A stretch of DNA of 44,844 bases from Rhizobium sp. ASV8 (GTDB taxonomy: Bacteria; Pseudomonadota; Alphaproteobacteria; Rhizobiales; Rhizobiaceae). The position numbers and the translations under genes are program-made. The notes below the pieces were generated by a model, which was not told the DNA's origin, searched no databases, and saw nothing but the letters and a program-made list of their open reading frames with translations. The stretch is taken from positions 1 to 44,844 of the forward strand of contig NZ_JAELUG010000049.1 of NCBI RefSeq assembly GCF_016429255.1, written 5' to 3'. Positions 7,512-15,435 of this stretch are shown here, one piece after another (the stretch's first letter is position 1; every line of letters starts with the position of its first letter).

Positions 7512-10500
7512 GCCGCCACCTCTTTTCCATCCTTCAGGCTTTCCAGATCGAACCGCGCCGAATTGCTTTTCGGAGTCCAGAGATTGCGATCGATCGCCTC
7601 CAGCAAGCGTTCCCGCATATCCGTTAGCGCGGCCGGATTCTTCTCAGCCATAAAATCGCGCACGCGCTGATCGACGACGAAGGCCTGGTAGACCGCCTCG
7701 AAATGATGATTGCGTACCGCACCCGTCGTCGCGGCAAAGGCGAAAAGATAGTCCACCGTTGCGGCGATCTCAAAGGCACCCTTGTAGCCGTGGCGCATGA
7801 TGCCGTCGATCCATTTGGGATTGACGACGCGCCCGCGCACCACGCGACCGATCTCTTCTTCCAGCGAACGGATCACAGGCTTTTCCGGCCTCGAATGATC
7901 GTTGTGATAGATCGAAGGCCGCACCCCGCCGAGCTGCTCGGCCGCCGCCGCCATGCCACCCTCGAACTGATAATAGTCGTCGCTGTCGAGCAGGTCGTGT
8001 TCGCGATTGTCTTGGTTCTGCACCACCGCCTGGATCGAGCGCAACCGCTCCTCGAAGACGCCGCGCTCGGCTCTGCCTTCCTCGCCGGCTCCGTACGCAT
8101 AGCTACCCCAGACGAGATAGGCCTCGGCCAGATCCGCGCGCCGCTCCCAGCCTTTCTCATCGATAAGCGCCTGCAGACCGGCACCATAAGCTCCGGGTTT
8201 GGATCCGAAAATGCGATAGCCGGCTCGGCGGCTGGCGGCAGCCTTGTCGAGGCCGGCGGCTTCAAGCCGCGCAATCTCGCCCCGCATGCGCGCCGCAATC
8301 GGATTGTCGGTCTCATCCTCTTCCAGCATGCCGACAGCGCGGATTGCCTTGTCAAATAAAGCGATCTGCTCGGGAAAAGCATCACGGAAGAAGCCTGAGA
8401 TGCGCAGCGTGACATCGACACGCGGCCGCCGGAGCATCGCTGGCGGAATGATTTCGTAGCCGGTGACACGGCGCGACGTCATATCCCAGACGGGCTTGAC
8501 GCCGATCAATGCCAGCGCCTGCGCGATATCATCGCCGCCGGTTCGCATGTTCGACGTGCCCCACGCCGTCAGGCCGAAGGAAACGGGCCACTCGCCGTGA
8601 TCCTGAACATATCGGCGGATAAGCAATTCGGCCGATTTACTACCGAGCTCATAGGCCGCCGGTGTCGGCACGGCACGGCTGTCGACCGAATAGAAATTCC
8701 GACCGGTCGGGAGCACATCCGGCCGTCCCCGCGTCGGCGCACCGGAGGGACCGGGCGGAACGAAACGGCCGTCCAGACCCTTCAGCAGCGCCGCGATTTC
8801 GGCTTCGCCGCAGGCGAGGATGGATGGCTGGAGCGTTGCGGCAATTTCGCCGAGAACAATGCCGCTCTCTGGCCAGTTGTAGGGGCAAATTATCTCGCCA
8901 TCGACGAGTTTTGCAGCCAGAAGTTCGATGCGTTCGACCGTGTCGCCATGTGTGCGCCAGGGAGCGTCGGAGATATCTTGGAGAATAACGGGGCGCGGGC
9001 CGGTCCATTCGGCGGCCATATCGCAATCCAGCGGATCAAATGGCTTTTGAGCCGGAGCGCTTCCTTCAGTATCCCAAGTCTCAAAAGCATCCCGTGCAAT
9101 CGCCCGCTGCAGGCTCTGATCGCCCCCCTCGCCCAGCCCGCGCGGCACCCGCGCCAGCGCTACCGTCAAATCAGTCAGCAATCGTCCGGTAGGCGAAACG
9201 CCAAAGATGTGCAATCCATCGCGAATCTGCATTTCCTTGAGATCGCAGAGATAGGCATCCAGCTTGCGCAAGGCCTCATCTTCGCCCTCACCCTTGGCGA
9301 TGCCGGCATCTTGATCGAGACCGATATCGGCGACGAGATCGAGGATCTGCTTGCGCAGCAGACGGATGCGGCGCGGATCGCCGCCCGAAGCCTCATAATA
9401 TTCGTCGACCAGCGCCTCCAGATCCTTGAGGGGGCCATAGCTTTCAGCGCGCGTCAGCGGCGGCGTCAGATGATCGATGATGACGGCGCTGGTGCGGCGC
9501 TTGGCCTGCGTGCCCTCGCCGGGATCATTGACGATGAAGGGATAGAGGTTCGGCAGCGGCCCGAGGATCGCTTCCGGATAACAACTTTCCGACAGCGCCA
9601 GTGCCTTGCCGGGCAGCCATTCGAGATTGCCATGCTTGCCCATATGGATGACCGCATGGGCACCGAAGGAGTGGCGCAGGAACGCATAAAAGGCGAGATA
9701 GCCGTGGGGCGGAACGAGATCGGGAGAATGATAGCTTTCCTTCGGATCGATGTTGTAACCGCGTGCCGGCTGGATGCCGACCAGTATCTCGCCGAAGCGG
9801 GCGAACGGCAGGGCAAAGCCGTTATCGAGTGCATAGGGATCAGCCTCCGGCTCACCCCAGCGGCTTACGATGTCATCCTGAATCTGTTGGGGAAGCGACG
9901 AAAAGAAATCCTTGTAGTCGCTGAAGGAAAGCCTCTCGCGGACCATGCGCCCGTCATGCCCCGAATTTGTCGGCCCCTCCGCCAGATGCCGCATCAGCGC
10001 ATCGCCATCGGAAGGCAGATCGGCAACGCCATAGCCAACCGCCCGCATCGCCTTCAGCACCTCGATCGTGCCGGCCGGTGTATCGAGTCCGACACCGTTG
10101 CCCAAGCGTCCATCGCGGTTGGGATAGTTCGCCAGAACCAGCGCGACACGGCGATCGTCGGGCGACGTGTTGCGCAGCCGCGCCCAATTGGCGGCAAGCC
10201 GCGCCGTATAGCGCATGCGATCCTCGAGCGGTTCGCTGGCGACGATATTGGCCTCGACCCTTTCGTCATAGCGAGCCGCCGCCTTGAAGGACACGGCGCG
10301 GGCAAGAACACGCCCATCGACTTCGGGCAGCGCCACATTCATGCCGAGATCACGCGCCGACAGTCCCTGCGAGGATGCCTCCCACGCCTCCTTCGACGAA
10401 GCCGAGAAGATGGCCTGCAGGACGACGGCGTCACCTGTCTCCAGAACCGTCGCCTGGCGAGCCGCGCCTGGCGCCGAAACGGCAAAACCGGTGGAATTGA

Positions 10501-11302
10501 TGACCACACCCGGCTTCAATTCGGTAAAGACGCTTTCAAGGATGCCGACAGAGACCGGATCTTTGAGGCTATAGGCAAACACCGGCAGCGGCCGCATGCC
10601 CTCGCCGATAAGCGCCTGCATCATGGCTTCGACAGGCTTTGTCTCGCCGCTCTGTACGAGAGCGCGATAGAAGGAGATCGCCACGGTCGGAGGTTCGAAT
10701 CCTGCAGGGATCGACAGCTCGGTTTTGGAAACTCTCTTCCACTCCTCGACGCCGATCACGCCCCGGCCCGGCCACCATATGCCGGCCTTCATCAAGGGCA
10801 CGGCAGGCATCGGCTTCTCCGCACCCGACAACATCGCCTCGGCATAGGCGACAAACGCCTTCGAGTTCGTCTCGCCACCCTCGATCAGATAGGACCAGAG
10901 CGCATTGAGATCATCCAGCGCGACATTGGAGAAGGGCGTCAACCCAGGATCGGGCTTTGAATCCCCCGGCAATACAGCAATCAAGACACCCCGGCGCGCC
11001 GCACAGGCGTGCAGCGCCTCCAGCGCATAATGGAAATAACTTGCCCCTCCCAGCGCCCGGACGATGATGAGCTTCGCATGCCGTGCTGTCCGGTCGACAT
11101 AGGTATCTACCGACATCGGATGCTTGAGGCTCATCAGGCTCGCAAGCCGAAGGGAACGGTCGCCCCCGCCGTGCGCTGCGGCAATCGCCGCAAGCTCGGT
11201 ATCGGCGGCCGACAGAAAAAGGATATCGCCGGGCGACTGCCCAAGATCGATCGCCTCTTCGCCGTCACTGATCGTTCCCTTTTGAGCTAGGAGGAGGTGC
11301 AT
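7508..11302 (-). CDS. cobN: Cobaltochelatase subunit CobN
   Basis: The large subunit (1264 residues) of the ATP-dependent aerobic cobaltochelatase CobNST, which inserts Co(II) into hydrogenobyrinic acid a,c-diamide. It is homologous to the BchH/ChlH subunit of magnesium chelatase. Supporting segments include the PPHGYLAFYAFLRH stretch, the conserved HMGKHGNLEWLPGK motif, the FIVNDPGEGTQAKRRTSAVIIDHLTPP block, and the FGLTAWGTSNMRTGGDDIAQALALIG block in the last third. Length fits the family (about 1250-1280). Its start lies nine bases after the cobW stop and its stop overlaps the cupin start. CobS and CobT, the AAA+ partners, are not in this window and must lie elsewhere. Large open frames on the opposite strand are shadows of its GC-rich codons. 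Confidence 0.97.
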   Translation of the reverse strand: MHLLLAQKGTISDGEEAIDLGQSPGDILFLSAADTELAAIAAAHGGGDRSLRLASLMSLKHPMSVDTYVDRTARHAKLIIVRALGGASYFHYALEALHACAARRGVLIAVLPGDSKPDPGLTPFSNVALDDLNALWSYLIEGGETNSKAFVAYAEAMLSGAEKPMPAVPLMKAGIWWPGRGVIGVEEWKRVSKTELSIPAGFEPPTVAISFYRALVQSGETKPVEAMMQALIGEGMRPLPVFAYSLKDPVSVGILESVFTELKPGVVINSTGFAVSAPGAARQATVLETGDAVVLQAIFSASSKEAWEASSQGLSARDLGMNVALPEVDGRVLARAVSFKAAARYDERVEANIVASEPLEDRMRYTARLAANWARLRNTSPDDRRVALVLANYPNRDGRLGNGVGLDTPAGTIEVLKAMRAVGYGVADLPSDGDALMRHLAEGPTNSGHDGRMVRERLSFSDYKDFFSSLPQQIQDDIVSRWGEPEADPYALDNGFALPFARFGEILVGIQPARGYNIDPKESYHSPDLVPPHGYLAFYAFLRHSFGAHAVIHMGKHGNLEWLPGKALALSESCYPEAILGPLPNLYPFIVNDPGEGTQAKRRTSAVIIDHLTPPLTRAESYGPLKDLEALVDEYYEASGGDPRRIRLLRKQILDLVADIGLDQDAGIAKGEGEDEALRKLDAYLCDLKEMQIRDGLHIFGVSPTGRLLTDLTVALARVPRGLGEGGDQSLQRAIARDAFETWDTEGSAPAQKPFDPLDCDMAAEWTGPRPVILQDISDAPWRTHGDTVERIELLAAKLVDGEIICPYNWPESGIVLGEIAATLQPSILACGEAEIAALLKGLDGRFVPPGPSGAPTRGRPDVLPTGRNFYSVDSRAVPTPAAYELGSKSAELLIRRYVQDHGEWPVSFGLTAWGTSNMRTGGDDIAQALALIGVKPVWDMTSRRVTGYEIIPPAMLRRPRVDVTLRISGFFRDAFPEQIALFDKAIRAVGMLEEDETDNPIAARMRGEIARLEAAGLDKAAASRRAGYRIFGSKPGAYGAGLQALIDEKGWERRADLAEAYLVWGSYAYGAGEEGRAERGVFEERLRSIQAVVQNQDNREHDLLDSDDYYQFEGGMAAAAEQLGGVRPSIYHNDHSRPEKPVIRSLEEEIGRVVRGRVVNPKWIDGIMRHGYKGAFEIAATVDYLFAFAATTGAVRNHHFEAVYQAFVVDQRVRDFMAEKNPAALTDMRERLLEAIDRNLWTPKSNSARFDLESLKDGKEVAA

Positions 11303-11311
11303 GGACTGACC

Positions 11312-12361
11312 TTAGACCAGCGCCTCGATCGCCTTGCGAACGATCGCCTCGTCCATCTCATGCAAACCGATGACCACAAGCCGGGTTGCACGGGCTTCGC
11401 CCGGTGTCCAGGCGCGATCGAAGTAGGTATCGATACGGCTACCGACGGCCTGCAGCTGCAGGCGCATAGGCTTGCCGGGGACATCGACGAAGCCCTTGAG
11501 GCGCAGTACGTCATGCTCTGCGATCACGCCCTTCAGCGCATCAACGAAAGCCACAGGATCGGCAATCGGGCCGAGTTCGACGATGAAGCTGTCGAACTCG
11601 TCATGGTCGTGCGGCGTGCCATCCTCATGCTCAAGCTCGTGATGCGATTTGCGGTTGACGATATCGTCTTCCGTGCCGATCCCGAGACCGAGCAGGACGG
11701 CGGCCGGCACATCGCCGTTCTTCGCCTCGATGATCGTCGGCTTGCGGGCCGTGCGCGAGGCAACTTCGGCGCGGACGCGGCCGAGACCGGCGACATCGAT
11801 CAGATCAGTCTTGTTGAGCACGATGAGATCGGCGCAGGTCAGCTGATCCTCGAACAATTCCTCGATCGGGCTTTCATGGTCGAGCGAATCGTCCTCGACG
11901 CGGCGAGCCTCCACCGCATCGTGATCGTCAGCGAAGCGGCCGGCGGCAACAGCGGCGCTATCGACCACGGTGATGACGCCATCGACGGTGACGTGGGTGC
12001 GGATATCAGGCCAGTTGAAGGCTGCGACCAGCGGCTGCGGTAGCGCAAGACCCGAGGTCTCGATAACAATGTGATCCGGACGCGCATCGCGCTCCAGGAG
12101 TTTCGTCATGGTGGGAATGAAGTCGTCGGCGACGGTGCAACAGATGCAGCCGTTGGTCAGCTCGATGATATCGTCTTCGGTGCAGTTCTCCGCGCCGCAG
12201 CCCTTAAGCACGTCGCCGTCGACGCCGAGATCGCCGAATTCGTTGATGATCAGCGCGATCTTCTTGCCGCCGGCATTCTGCAGGAGGTTGCGGATCATCG
12301 TCGTCTTGCCGGCGCCGAGAAAGCCGGTGATGACGGTGGCGGGAATCTTTTGCTGGTTCAT
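11312..12361 (-). CDS. cobW: Cobalamin biosynthesis GTPase CobW
   Basis: A G3E-family P-loop GTPase of 349 residues, thought to act as a cobalt metallochaperone for the aerobic chelatase. Visible features are the P-loop GFLGAGKT (residues 13-20), the NEFGDLGVDG switch segment, the metal-binding GCICCTV motif (Cys72, Cys74, Cys75), IETSGLALP, and the guanine-specificity motif NKTDL. A His/Asp/Glu-rich stretch (HHELEHEDGTPHDHDEFD) follows and probably binds metal, as in other CobW proteins. The frame extends upstream into cobP in another frame, but the ATG at 12361 has AAGGG about nine bases before it and gives the family-like MNQQKIPATVITGF. It starts five bases after cobP and ends nine bases before cobN. 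Confidence 0.96.
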   Translation of the reverse strand: MNQQKIPATVITGFLGAGKTTMIRNLLQNAGGKKIALIINEFGDLGVDGDVLKGCGAENCTEDDIIELTNGCICCTVADDFIPTMTKLLERDARPDHIVIETSGLALPQPLVAAFNWPDIRTHVTVDGVITVVDSAAVAAGRFADDHDAVEARRVEDDSLDHESPIEELFEDQLTCADLIVLNKTDLIDVAGLGRVRAEVASRTARKPTIIEAKNGDVPAAVLLGLGIGTEDDIVNRKSHHELEHEDGTPHDHDEFDSFIVELGPIADPVAFVDALKGVIAEHDVLRLKGFVDVPGKPMRLQLQAVGSRIDTYFDRAWTPGEARATRLVVIGLHEMDEAIVRKAIEALV

Positions 12362-12366
12362 ATGGA

Positions 12367-12891
12367 TTAACCCTTCATTTTCAGCGGCAGACCCGCTGCG
12401 ATAAAATAAACTTCGGCACTTGCCGCCGCGACCATCTGGTGCAGACGGCCGGCGTGATCGCGAAACTCGCGCGCCATGCGATTTTCCGGCACGATTCCAA
12501 GGCCCACCTCGTTGGACACGAGAACGAGCCTCGATCTCGCTTCCGGCAGGAATTTCGTAAGAGCGGCAAACTCCGACATCATGTCTCGTTCCGCCATCAT
12601 CAGATTGGTCACCCAAAGCGTCAGGCAGTCCACGAGAACAGCGCGTCCTTCGGCGTCGATGGCGGCGAGCTGCGCGACGAGATCGACCGGCTCCTCATGC
12701 GTCTGCCACAAGTCCCCGCGATCGGCACGATGCTGTGCAATGCGCTCGCGCATCTCGTCATCCCACGCCTGCCCTGTCGCCACGTAGTGACGTTCGAGGC
12801 CAGTGTCCAAAATCAGGGATTCGGCGAATCTGGATTTGCCGGAGCGCGCCCCACCGAGGACGAAGACAGACCGGGAGGTCGCGGAAGACAT
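12367..12891 (-). CDS. cobP: Adenosylcobinamide kinase / adenosylcobinamide-phosphate guanylyltransferase CobP
   Basis: A 174-residue bifunctional enzyme (CobU in Salmonella) that phosphorylates adenosylcobinamide and then attaches GMP to give AdoCbi-GDP. The N-terminus shows the nucleotide-binding loop FVLGGARSGKSRFAE, followed by YVATGQAWDDEM, the catalytic-region IAQHRADRGDLW, and VLVDCLTLWVTN (Walker B-like), then SNEVGLGIVPENRMARFRD-like text near the C-terminus (read as MAREFRD). Length fits the family. It is the first recognised gene after the B12 riboswitch and heads the operon to cobO. Its ATG overlaps the stop of a short upstream ORF (TGATG), so its translation may be coupled to that ORF. 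Confidence 0.96.
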   Translation of the reverse strand: MSSATSRSVFVLGGARSGKSRFAESLILDTGLERHYVATGQAWDDEMRERIAQHRADRGDLWQTHEEPVDLVAQLAAIDAEGRAVLVDCLTLWVTNLMMAERDMMSEFAALTKFLPEARSRLVLVSNEVGLGIVPENRMAREFRDHAGRLHQMVAAASAEVYFIAAGLPLKMKG

Positions 12892-12986
12892 CAGCTATTC
12901 CCGCTCCCGCACGAAAGCGCGGGTCGGCAGCGTGGCGCTGAAACCGGAAACGGGCGTCTACACGCCGAAAACTCGTCTTGCGCCAT
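12891..12986 (-). CDS. Possible 31-residue leader ORF between B12 riboswitch and cobP
   Basis: A short frame starts at ATG 12986 with GGAGG five bases upstream, the best Shine-Dalgarno in the operon, and ends in TGA that shares a base with the cobP ATG (TGATG). The peptide begins MAQDEFSACRRPFP and ends SCGSGNS; it contains three Cys, four Pro and five Arg and resembles no family I know. Its start lies about 50 bases after the end of the riboswitch, where a ribosome-binding site under riboswitch control would be expected. It could be a leader peptide that couples translation to cobP, or an extended accidental frame. Conservation of start, stop overlap and reading frame in related species would decide. 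Confidence 0.45.
   Translation of the reverse strand: MAQDEFSACRRPFPVSAPRCRPALSCGSGNS
12900..12927 (-). promoter_or_regulatory. Hairpin overlapping the cobP ribosome-binding region
   Basis: On the minus strand the sequence CCCGC-(GCTTTCGT)-GCGGG forms a GC-only 5-bp stem just before GAGCGGGAATAGCTGATG, so the purine-rich stretch that would serve as the cobP Shine-Dalgarno lies in or next to the hairpin. Ribosomes translating the short upstream ORF would melt it. The role is inferred. Confidence 0.35.
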
Positions 12987-13039
12987 GACAACCTCCGTGC
13001 TGGCAGCGGAACTTGCGTTCCCGAAACAGGCTCTTCGCC

Positions 13040-13425
13040 CGGCACGCTTGGCAGGTCTCCTGGCTCGCGGATAAGGCACCGCGACGGGGGCGGACCGAAA
13101 CCGGTCGCCCCCGATCGTGCACCAGCGGATCTTTCTCGCCTTCCCGGCAGACACATCATGAAAAGGCGGACGATTCGTAGAATGAGAGGCGTCCTGCCCC
13201 GATTGATCATGATGCCACGCCAGTGGCTTTTTTTTCGGCTTGCGGCTGTCCCGCCCGGTCGCCCCATGCAAACCGCAGACGGAATACCCTGCAAACAGAA
13301 CGAAAGACCCTGACCGCTCTACAGTCGCGGGGTCGGCTGTGATGAGAACGCCCGGATTGGGTCCGCCCCTTCACATTCCCTTTTCATCCCATGCGGCAGA
13401 TCGCCGCTTAGGAACCATTCGTTAT
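13040..13425 (-). ncRNA. Cobalamin (B12) riboswitch upstream of cobP
   Basis: Read on the minus strand, this stretch shows the ordered elements of the cobalamin riboswitch class. First come GGTTCC and GAAAAGGGAATGTG (13,372-13,385), then the CCCCGCGACTGTAGAGCGG element (13,314-13,333), then the GCCACTGGCGTGGC hairpin (13,214-13,227), CGGGAAGGCG (13,137-13,146), and finally the B12 box AGCCAGGAGACCTGCC (13,050-13,065). Adenosylcobalamin binding is known to shut down expression of the downstream gene in this class. The expression platform would lie between 13,040 and the cobP start, where a GGAAC-GCAA-GTTCC hairpin and the strong GGAGG site occur and no U-run is seen, favouring control of translation. 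The controlled operon is cobP-cobW-cobN-cupin-cobO. Confidence 0.93.
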
Positions 13426-13617
13426 GGCCGCAATGATTAGGCTTTCGCCCAGTTCAAGTCAATCAAGGGCATAGATGATGTGACGTCCGACGCATCTTGT
13501 GCGAAATCGTCGCAAATTCCCCAGAGAACGCCGGTCTTTTTGCCGTATTTCTTTGATGTTAGGAGTTTATAGAGGTTAAGCCCTCACATTCGAGTAAAAA
13601 TATATCGTCCGCTCCCC

Positions 13618-15414
13618 ATGCTACAGAAATTTCAACCTCGCCGCCTCGGCGCCTTCTCGGCCCTATTCGATCTCGGTCGATTCAGGGCGCTGCTACGCCG
13701 TGGCGAATTGGGTCTTGTTTTCGCGGGCGCGCTGGCGGGAATAGCCTCCGGCTGCGCCGTGACGGCGATGAGCTACATCTCGCGCAAGCTCCACAGCCTC
13801 ATCTATGGCATAACGGACTATGAGCGCCTCAGCTCAGCCGCAGTCGCAATTCCCGACAAGTCGGTGCTGTTGATCGCACCGATCGCCGGCGGCATCATCC
13901 TCGGCATCCTTCTCTATATATTGTCGCGTACGCGCAAAAAGCCGATGGTCGACCCGATCGAAGCCAATGCGCTGCATGGCGGTCGCATGTCGCTTACCGA
14001 CAGTATCATCGTTGCCGTCCAGAACCTGATCTCGAATGGCTTCGGCGCGTCCGTCGGGCTCGAGGCAGGCTACACGCAGCTGGCCGCCGGCATCGCGTCG
14101 AAGTTCGGCTACAAGATGCAGATGCGCCGCGCAGATCTGCGCATGCTCGTCGGCTGCGGTGCGGCAGGCGCTATCGCCGCCGCATTCAACGCGCCCCTGA
14201 CTGGTGCCTTTTACGCCTTCGAGCTGATTATCGGCACCTATTCCATTCTGACACTGACGCCGGTCGTCGTTTCGGCGCTGATATCGACAATGATCGCCAG
14301 ACTGCTCGCCGGCGACGATTTCGCCATCGATATCGGCCATTTCGGCGCGATCGTGCCAGCAGACTATCTTCCTGCCGTCCTGCTTGGCGCTTTCTGCGCC
14401 GGTATCGGCATCCTGATCATGCAAGGCGTCGCCTGGGTGGAGGAGCTGGCCCGCAAGAGCTCGATCGCAATGCCCTTCCGCCCGGCTCTCGGCGGCCTCG
14501 TCGTCGGCCTGCTGGCACTGATCTCGCCGCAGGTTCTGTCGGCCGGGCACGGCGCATTGCATCTCAATCTGTCCACGGACGTGACGCTGGGAGCGCTCGT
14601 CGGGCTTTTCTTGCTCAAATCACTCGCCTCCGCCGTGTCGATCGGCTCCGGCTTCAGAGGCGGCCTGTTCTTCGCCTCCCTGTTCATGGGCGCATTGCTC
14701 GGCAAGATCTTCGCCTATTGCGCACCCTATCTCGATCACGCCACCCTGACACCGGTAGTCTATGCCGTGGTCGGCATGAGTTCGCTTGCCGTCGCCATCA
14801 TCGGCGGTCCGCTGACCATGACGTTCCTGGCGCTGGAAATCACCGGCGATTTCCCCATCACCGCCCTCGTGCTGGCGGCGGTCATCACCTCGTCACTCGT
14901 GGTGCGCACCACCTTCGGCTACTCCTTCGCCACATGGCGTTTCCACCTGCGCGGCGAAAGCATCCGCAGCGCGCATGACGTCGGCTGGATCCGCAACCTC
15001 ACCGTTGCCCGCATGATGCGCCCTGACGTTCATACGGGAAGCATCGACATGAGCATCGAGGAGTTCCGTAAGAACTTCCCGATCGGCTCGGCGCAGCGCG
15101 TCATCCTGATTGACAAGAACGAGAAATATTCCGGGATGGTTCTCGTGCCCGACGTCTATGCGAGCCCGGTCGAAAAGGATGACGAGGAGCACGGTCTTGC
15201 TGACTTCATCCGGCTTCGCAACGAATTCCTGCAGCCGCAAATGAACGCCAAGCAGGCAGCTGCGATGTTCGACCAGACAAAGAGCGAAGCACTGGTCGTG
15301 GTCAACGATCTGATCGAACGCAAGGTCATTGGTCTGCTGACGGAAAGCTATACGCTGCGGCGCTACAGCGAAGAACTCGACCGCCGTCGCCGCGAAGTTT
15401 CGGGCGAACTCTAG
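13618..15414 (+). CDS. ClC-family chloride channel/antiporter with C-terminal CBS region
   Basis: A 598-residue membrane protein with about ten hydrophobic helices in residues 30-430 and a cytoplasmic C-terminal region (about 450-598) with the character of CBS domains. ClC landmarks are the gating-glutamate region GASVGLEAGYTQ (residues 143-154, Glu149 at the place of the GREGP glutamate), GCGAAGAIAAAFNAPLTGAFYAFE, and the late GSGFRGGLFFASLFMGALLG. The last differs from the canonical GGxFxPS by lacking Pro, and the usual GSGIPE filter motif is not seen where expected (DPIEANALHGGRM is there instead), so anion selectivity may differ. The start ATG at 13618 is the only reasonable choice. It is convergent with cobQ, 21 bp between stops; no link to cobalamin is evident. 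Confidence 0.88.
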   Translation: MLQKFQPRRLGAFSALFDLGRFRALLRRGELGLVFAGALAGIASGCAVTAMSYISRKLHSLIYGITDYERLSSAAVAIPDKSVLLIAPIAGGIILGILLYILSRTRKKPMVDPIEANALHGGRMSLTDSIIVAVQNLISNGFGASVGLEAGYTQLAAGIASKFGYKMQMRRADLRMLVGCGAAGAIAAAFNAPLTGAFYAFELIIGTYSILTLTPVVVSALISTMIARLLAGDDFAIDIGHFGAIVPADYLPAVLLGAFCAGIGILIMQGVAWVEELARKSSIAMPFRPALGGLVVGLLALISPQVLSAGHGALHLNLSTDVTLGALVGLFLLKSLASAVSIGSGFRGGLFFASLFMGALLGKIFAYCAPYLDHATLTPVVYAVVGMSSLAVAIIGGPLTMTFLALEITGDFPITALVLAAVITSSLVVRTTFGYSFATWRFHLRGESIRSAHDVGWIRNLTVARMMRPDVHTGSIDMSIEEFRKNFPIGSAQRVILIDKNEKYSGMVLVPDVYASPVEKDDEEHGLADFIRLRNEFLQPQMNAKQAAAMFDQTKSEALVVVNDLIERKVIGLLTESYTLRRYSEELDRRRREVSGEL

Positions 15415-15435
15415 AACAGGCCATAGAAACCGGTT

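Noticed and set aside
10675..10720. tRNA-like T-arm sequence (ggttcgaatcc)
   Set aside because: It lies inside cobN coding sequence and the rest of a tRNA cloverleaf (acceptor, D and anticodon arms) is not present.
8597..10960. 787-codon open frame on the plus strand opposite cobN
   Set aside because: It is fully antisense to cobN, has no family motif, and is the usual shadow of GC-rich codons; the cobN frame carries all conserved blocks.
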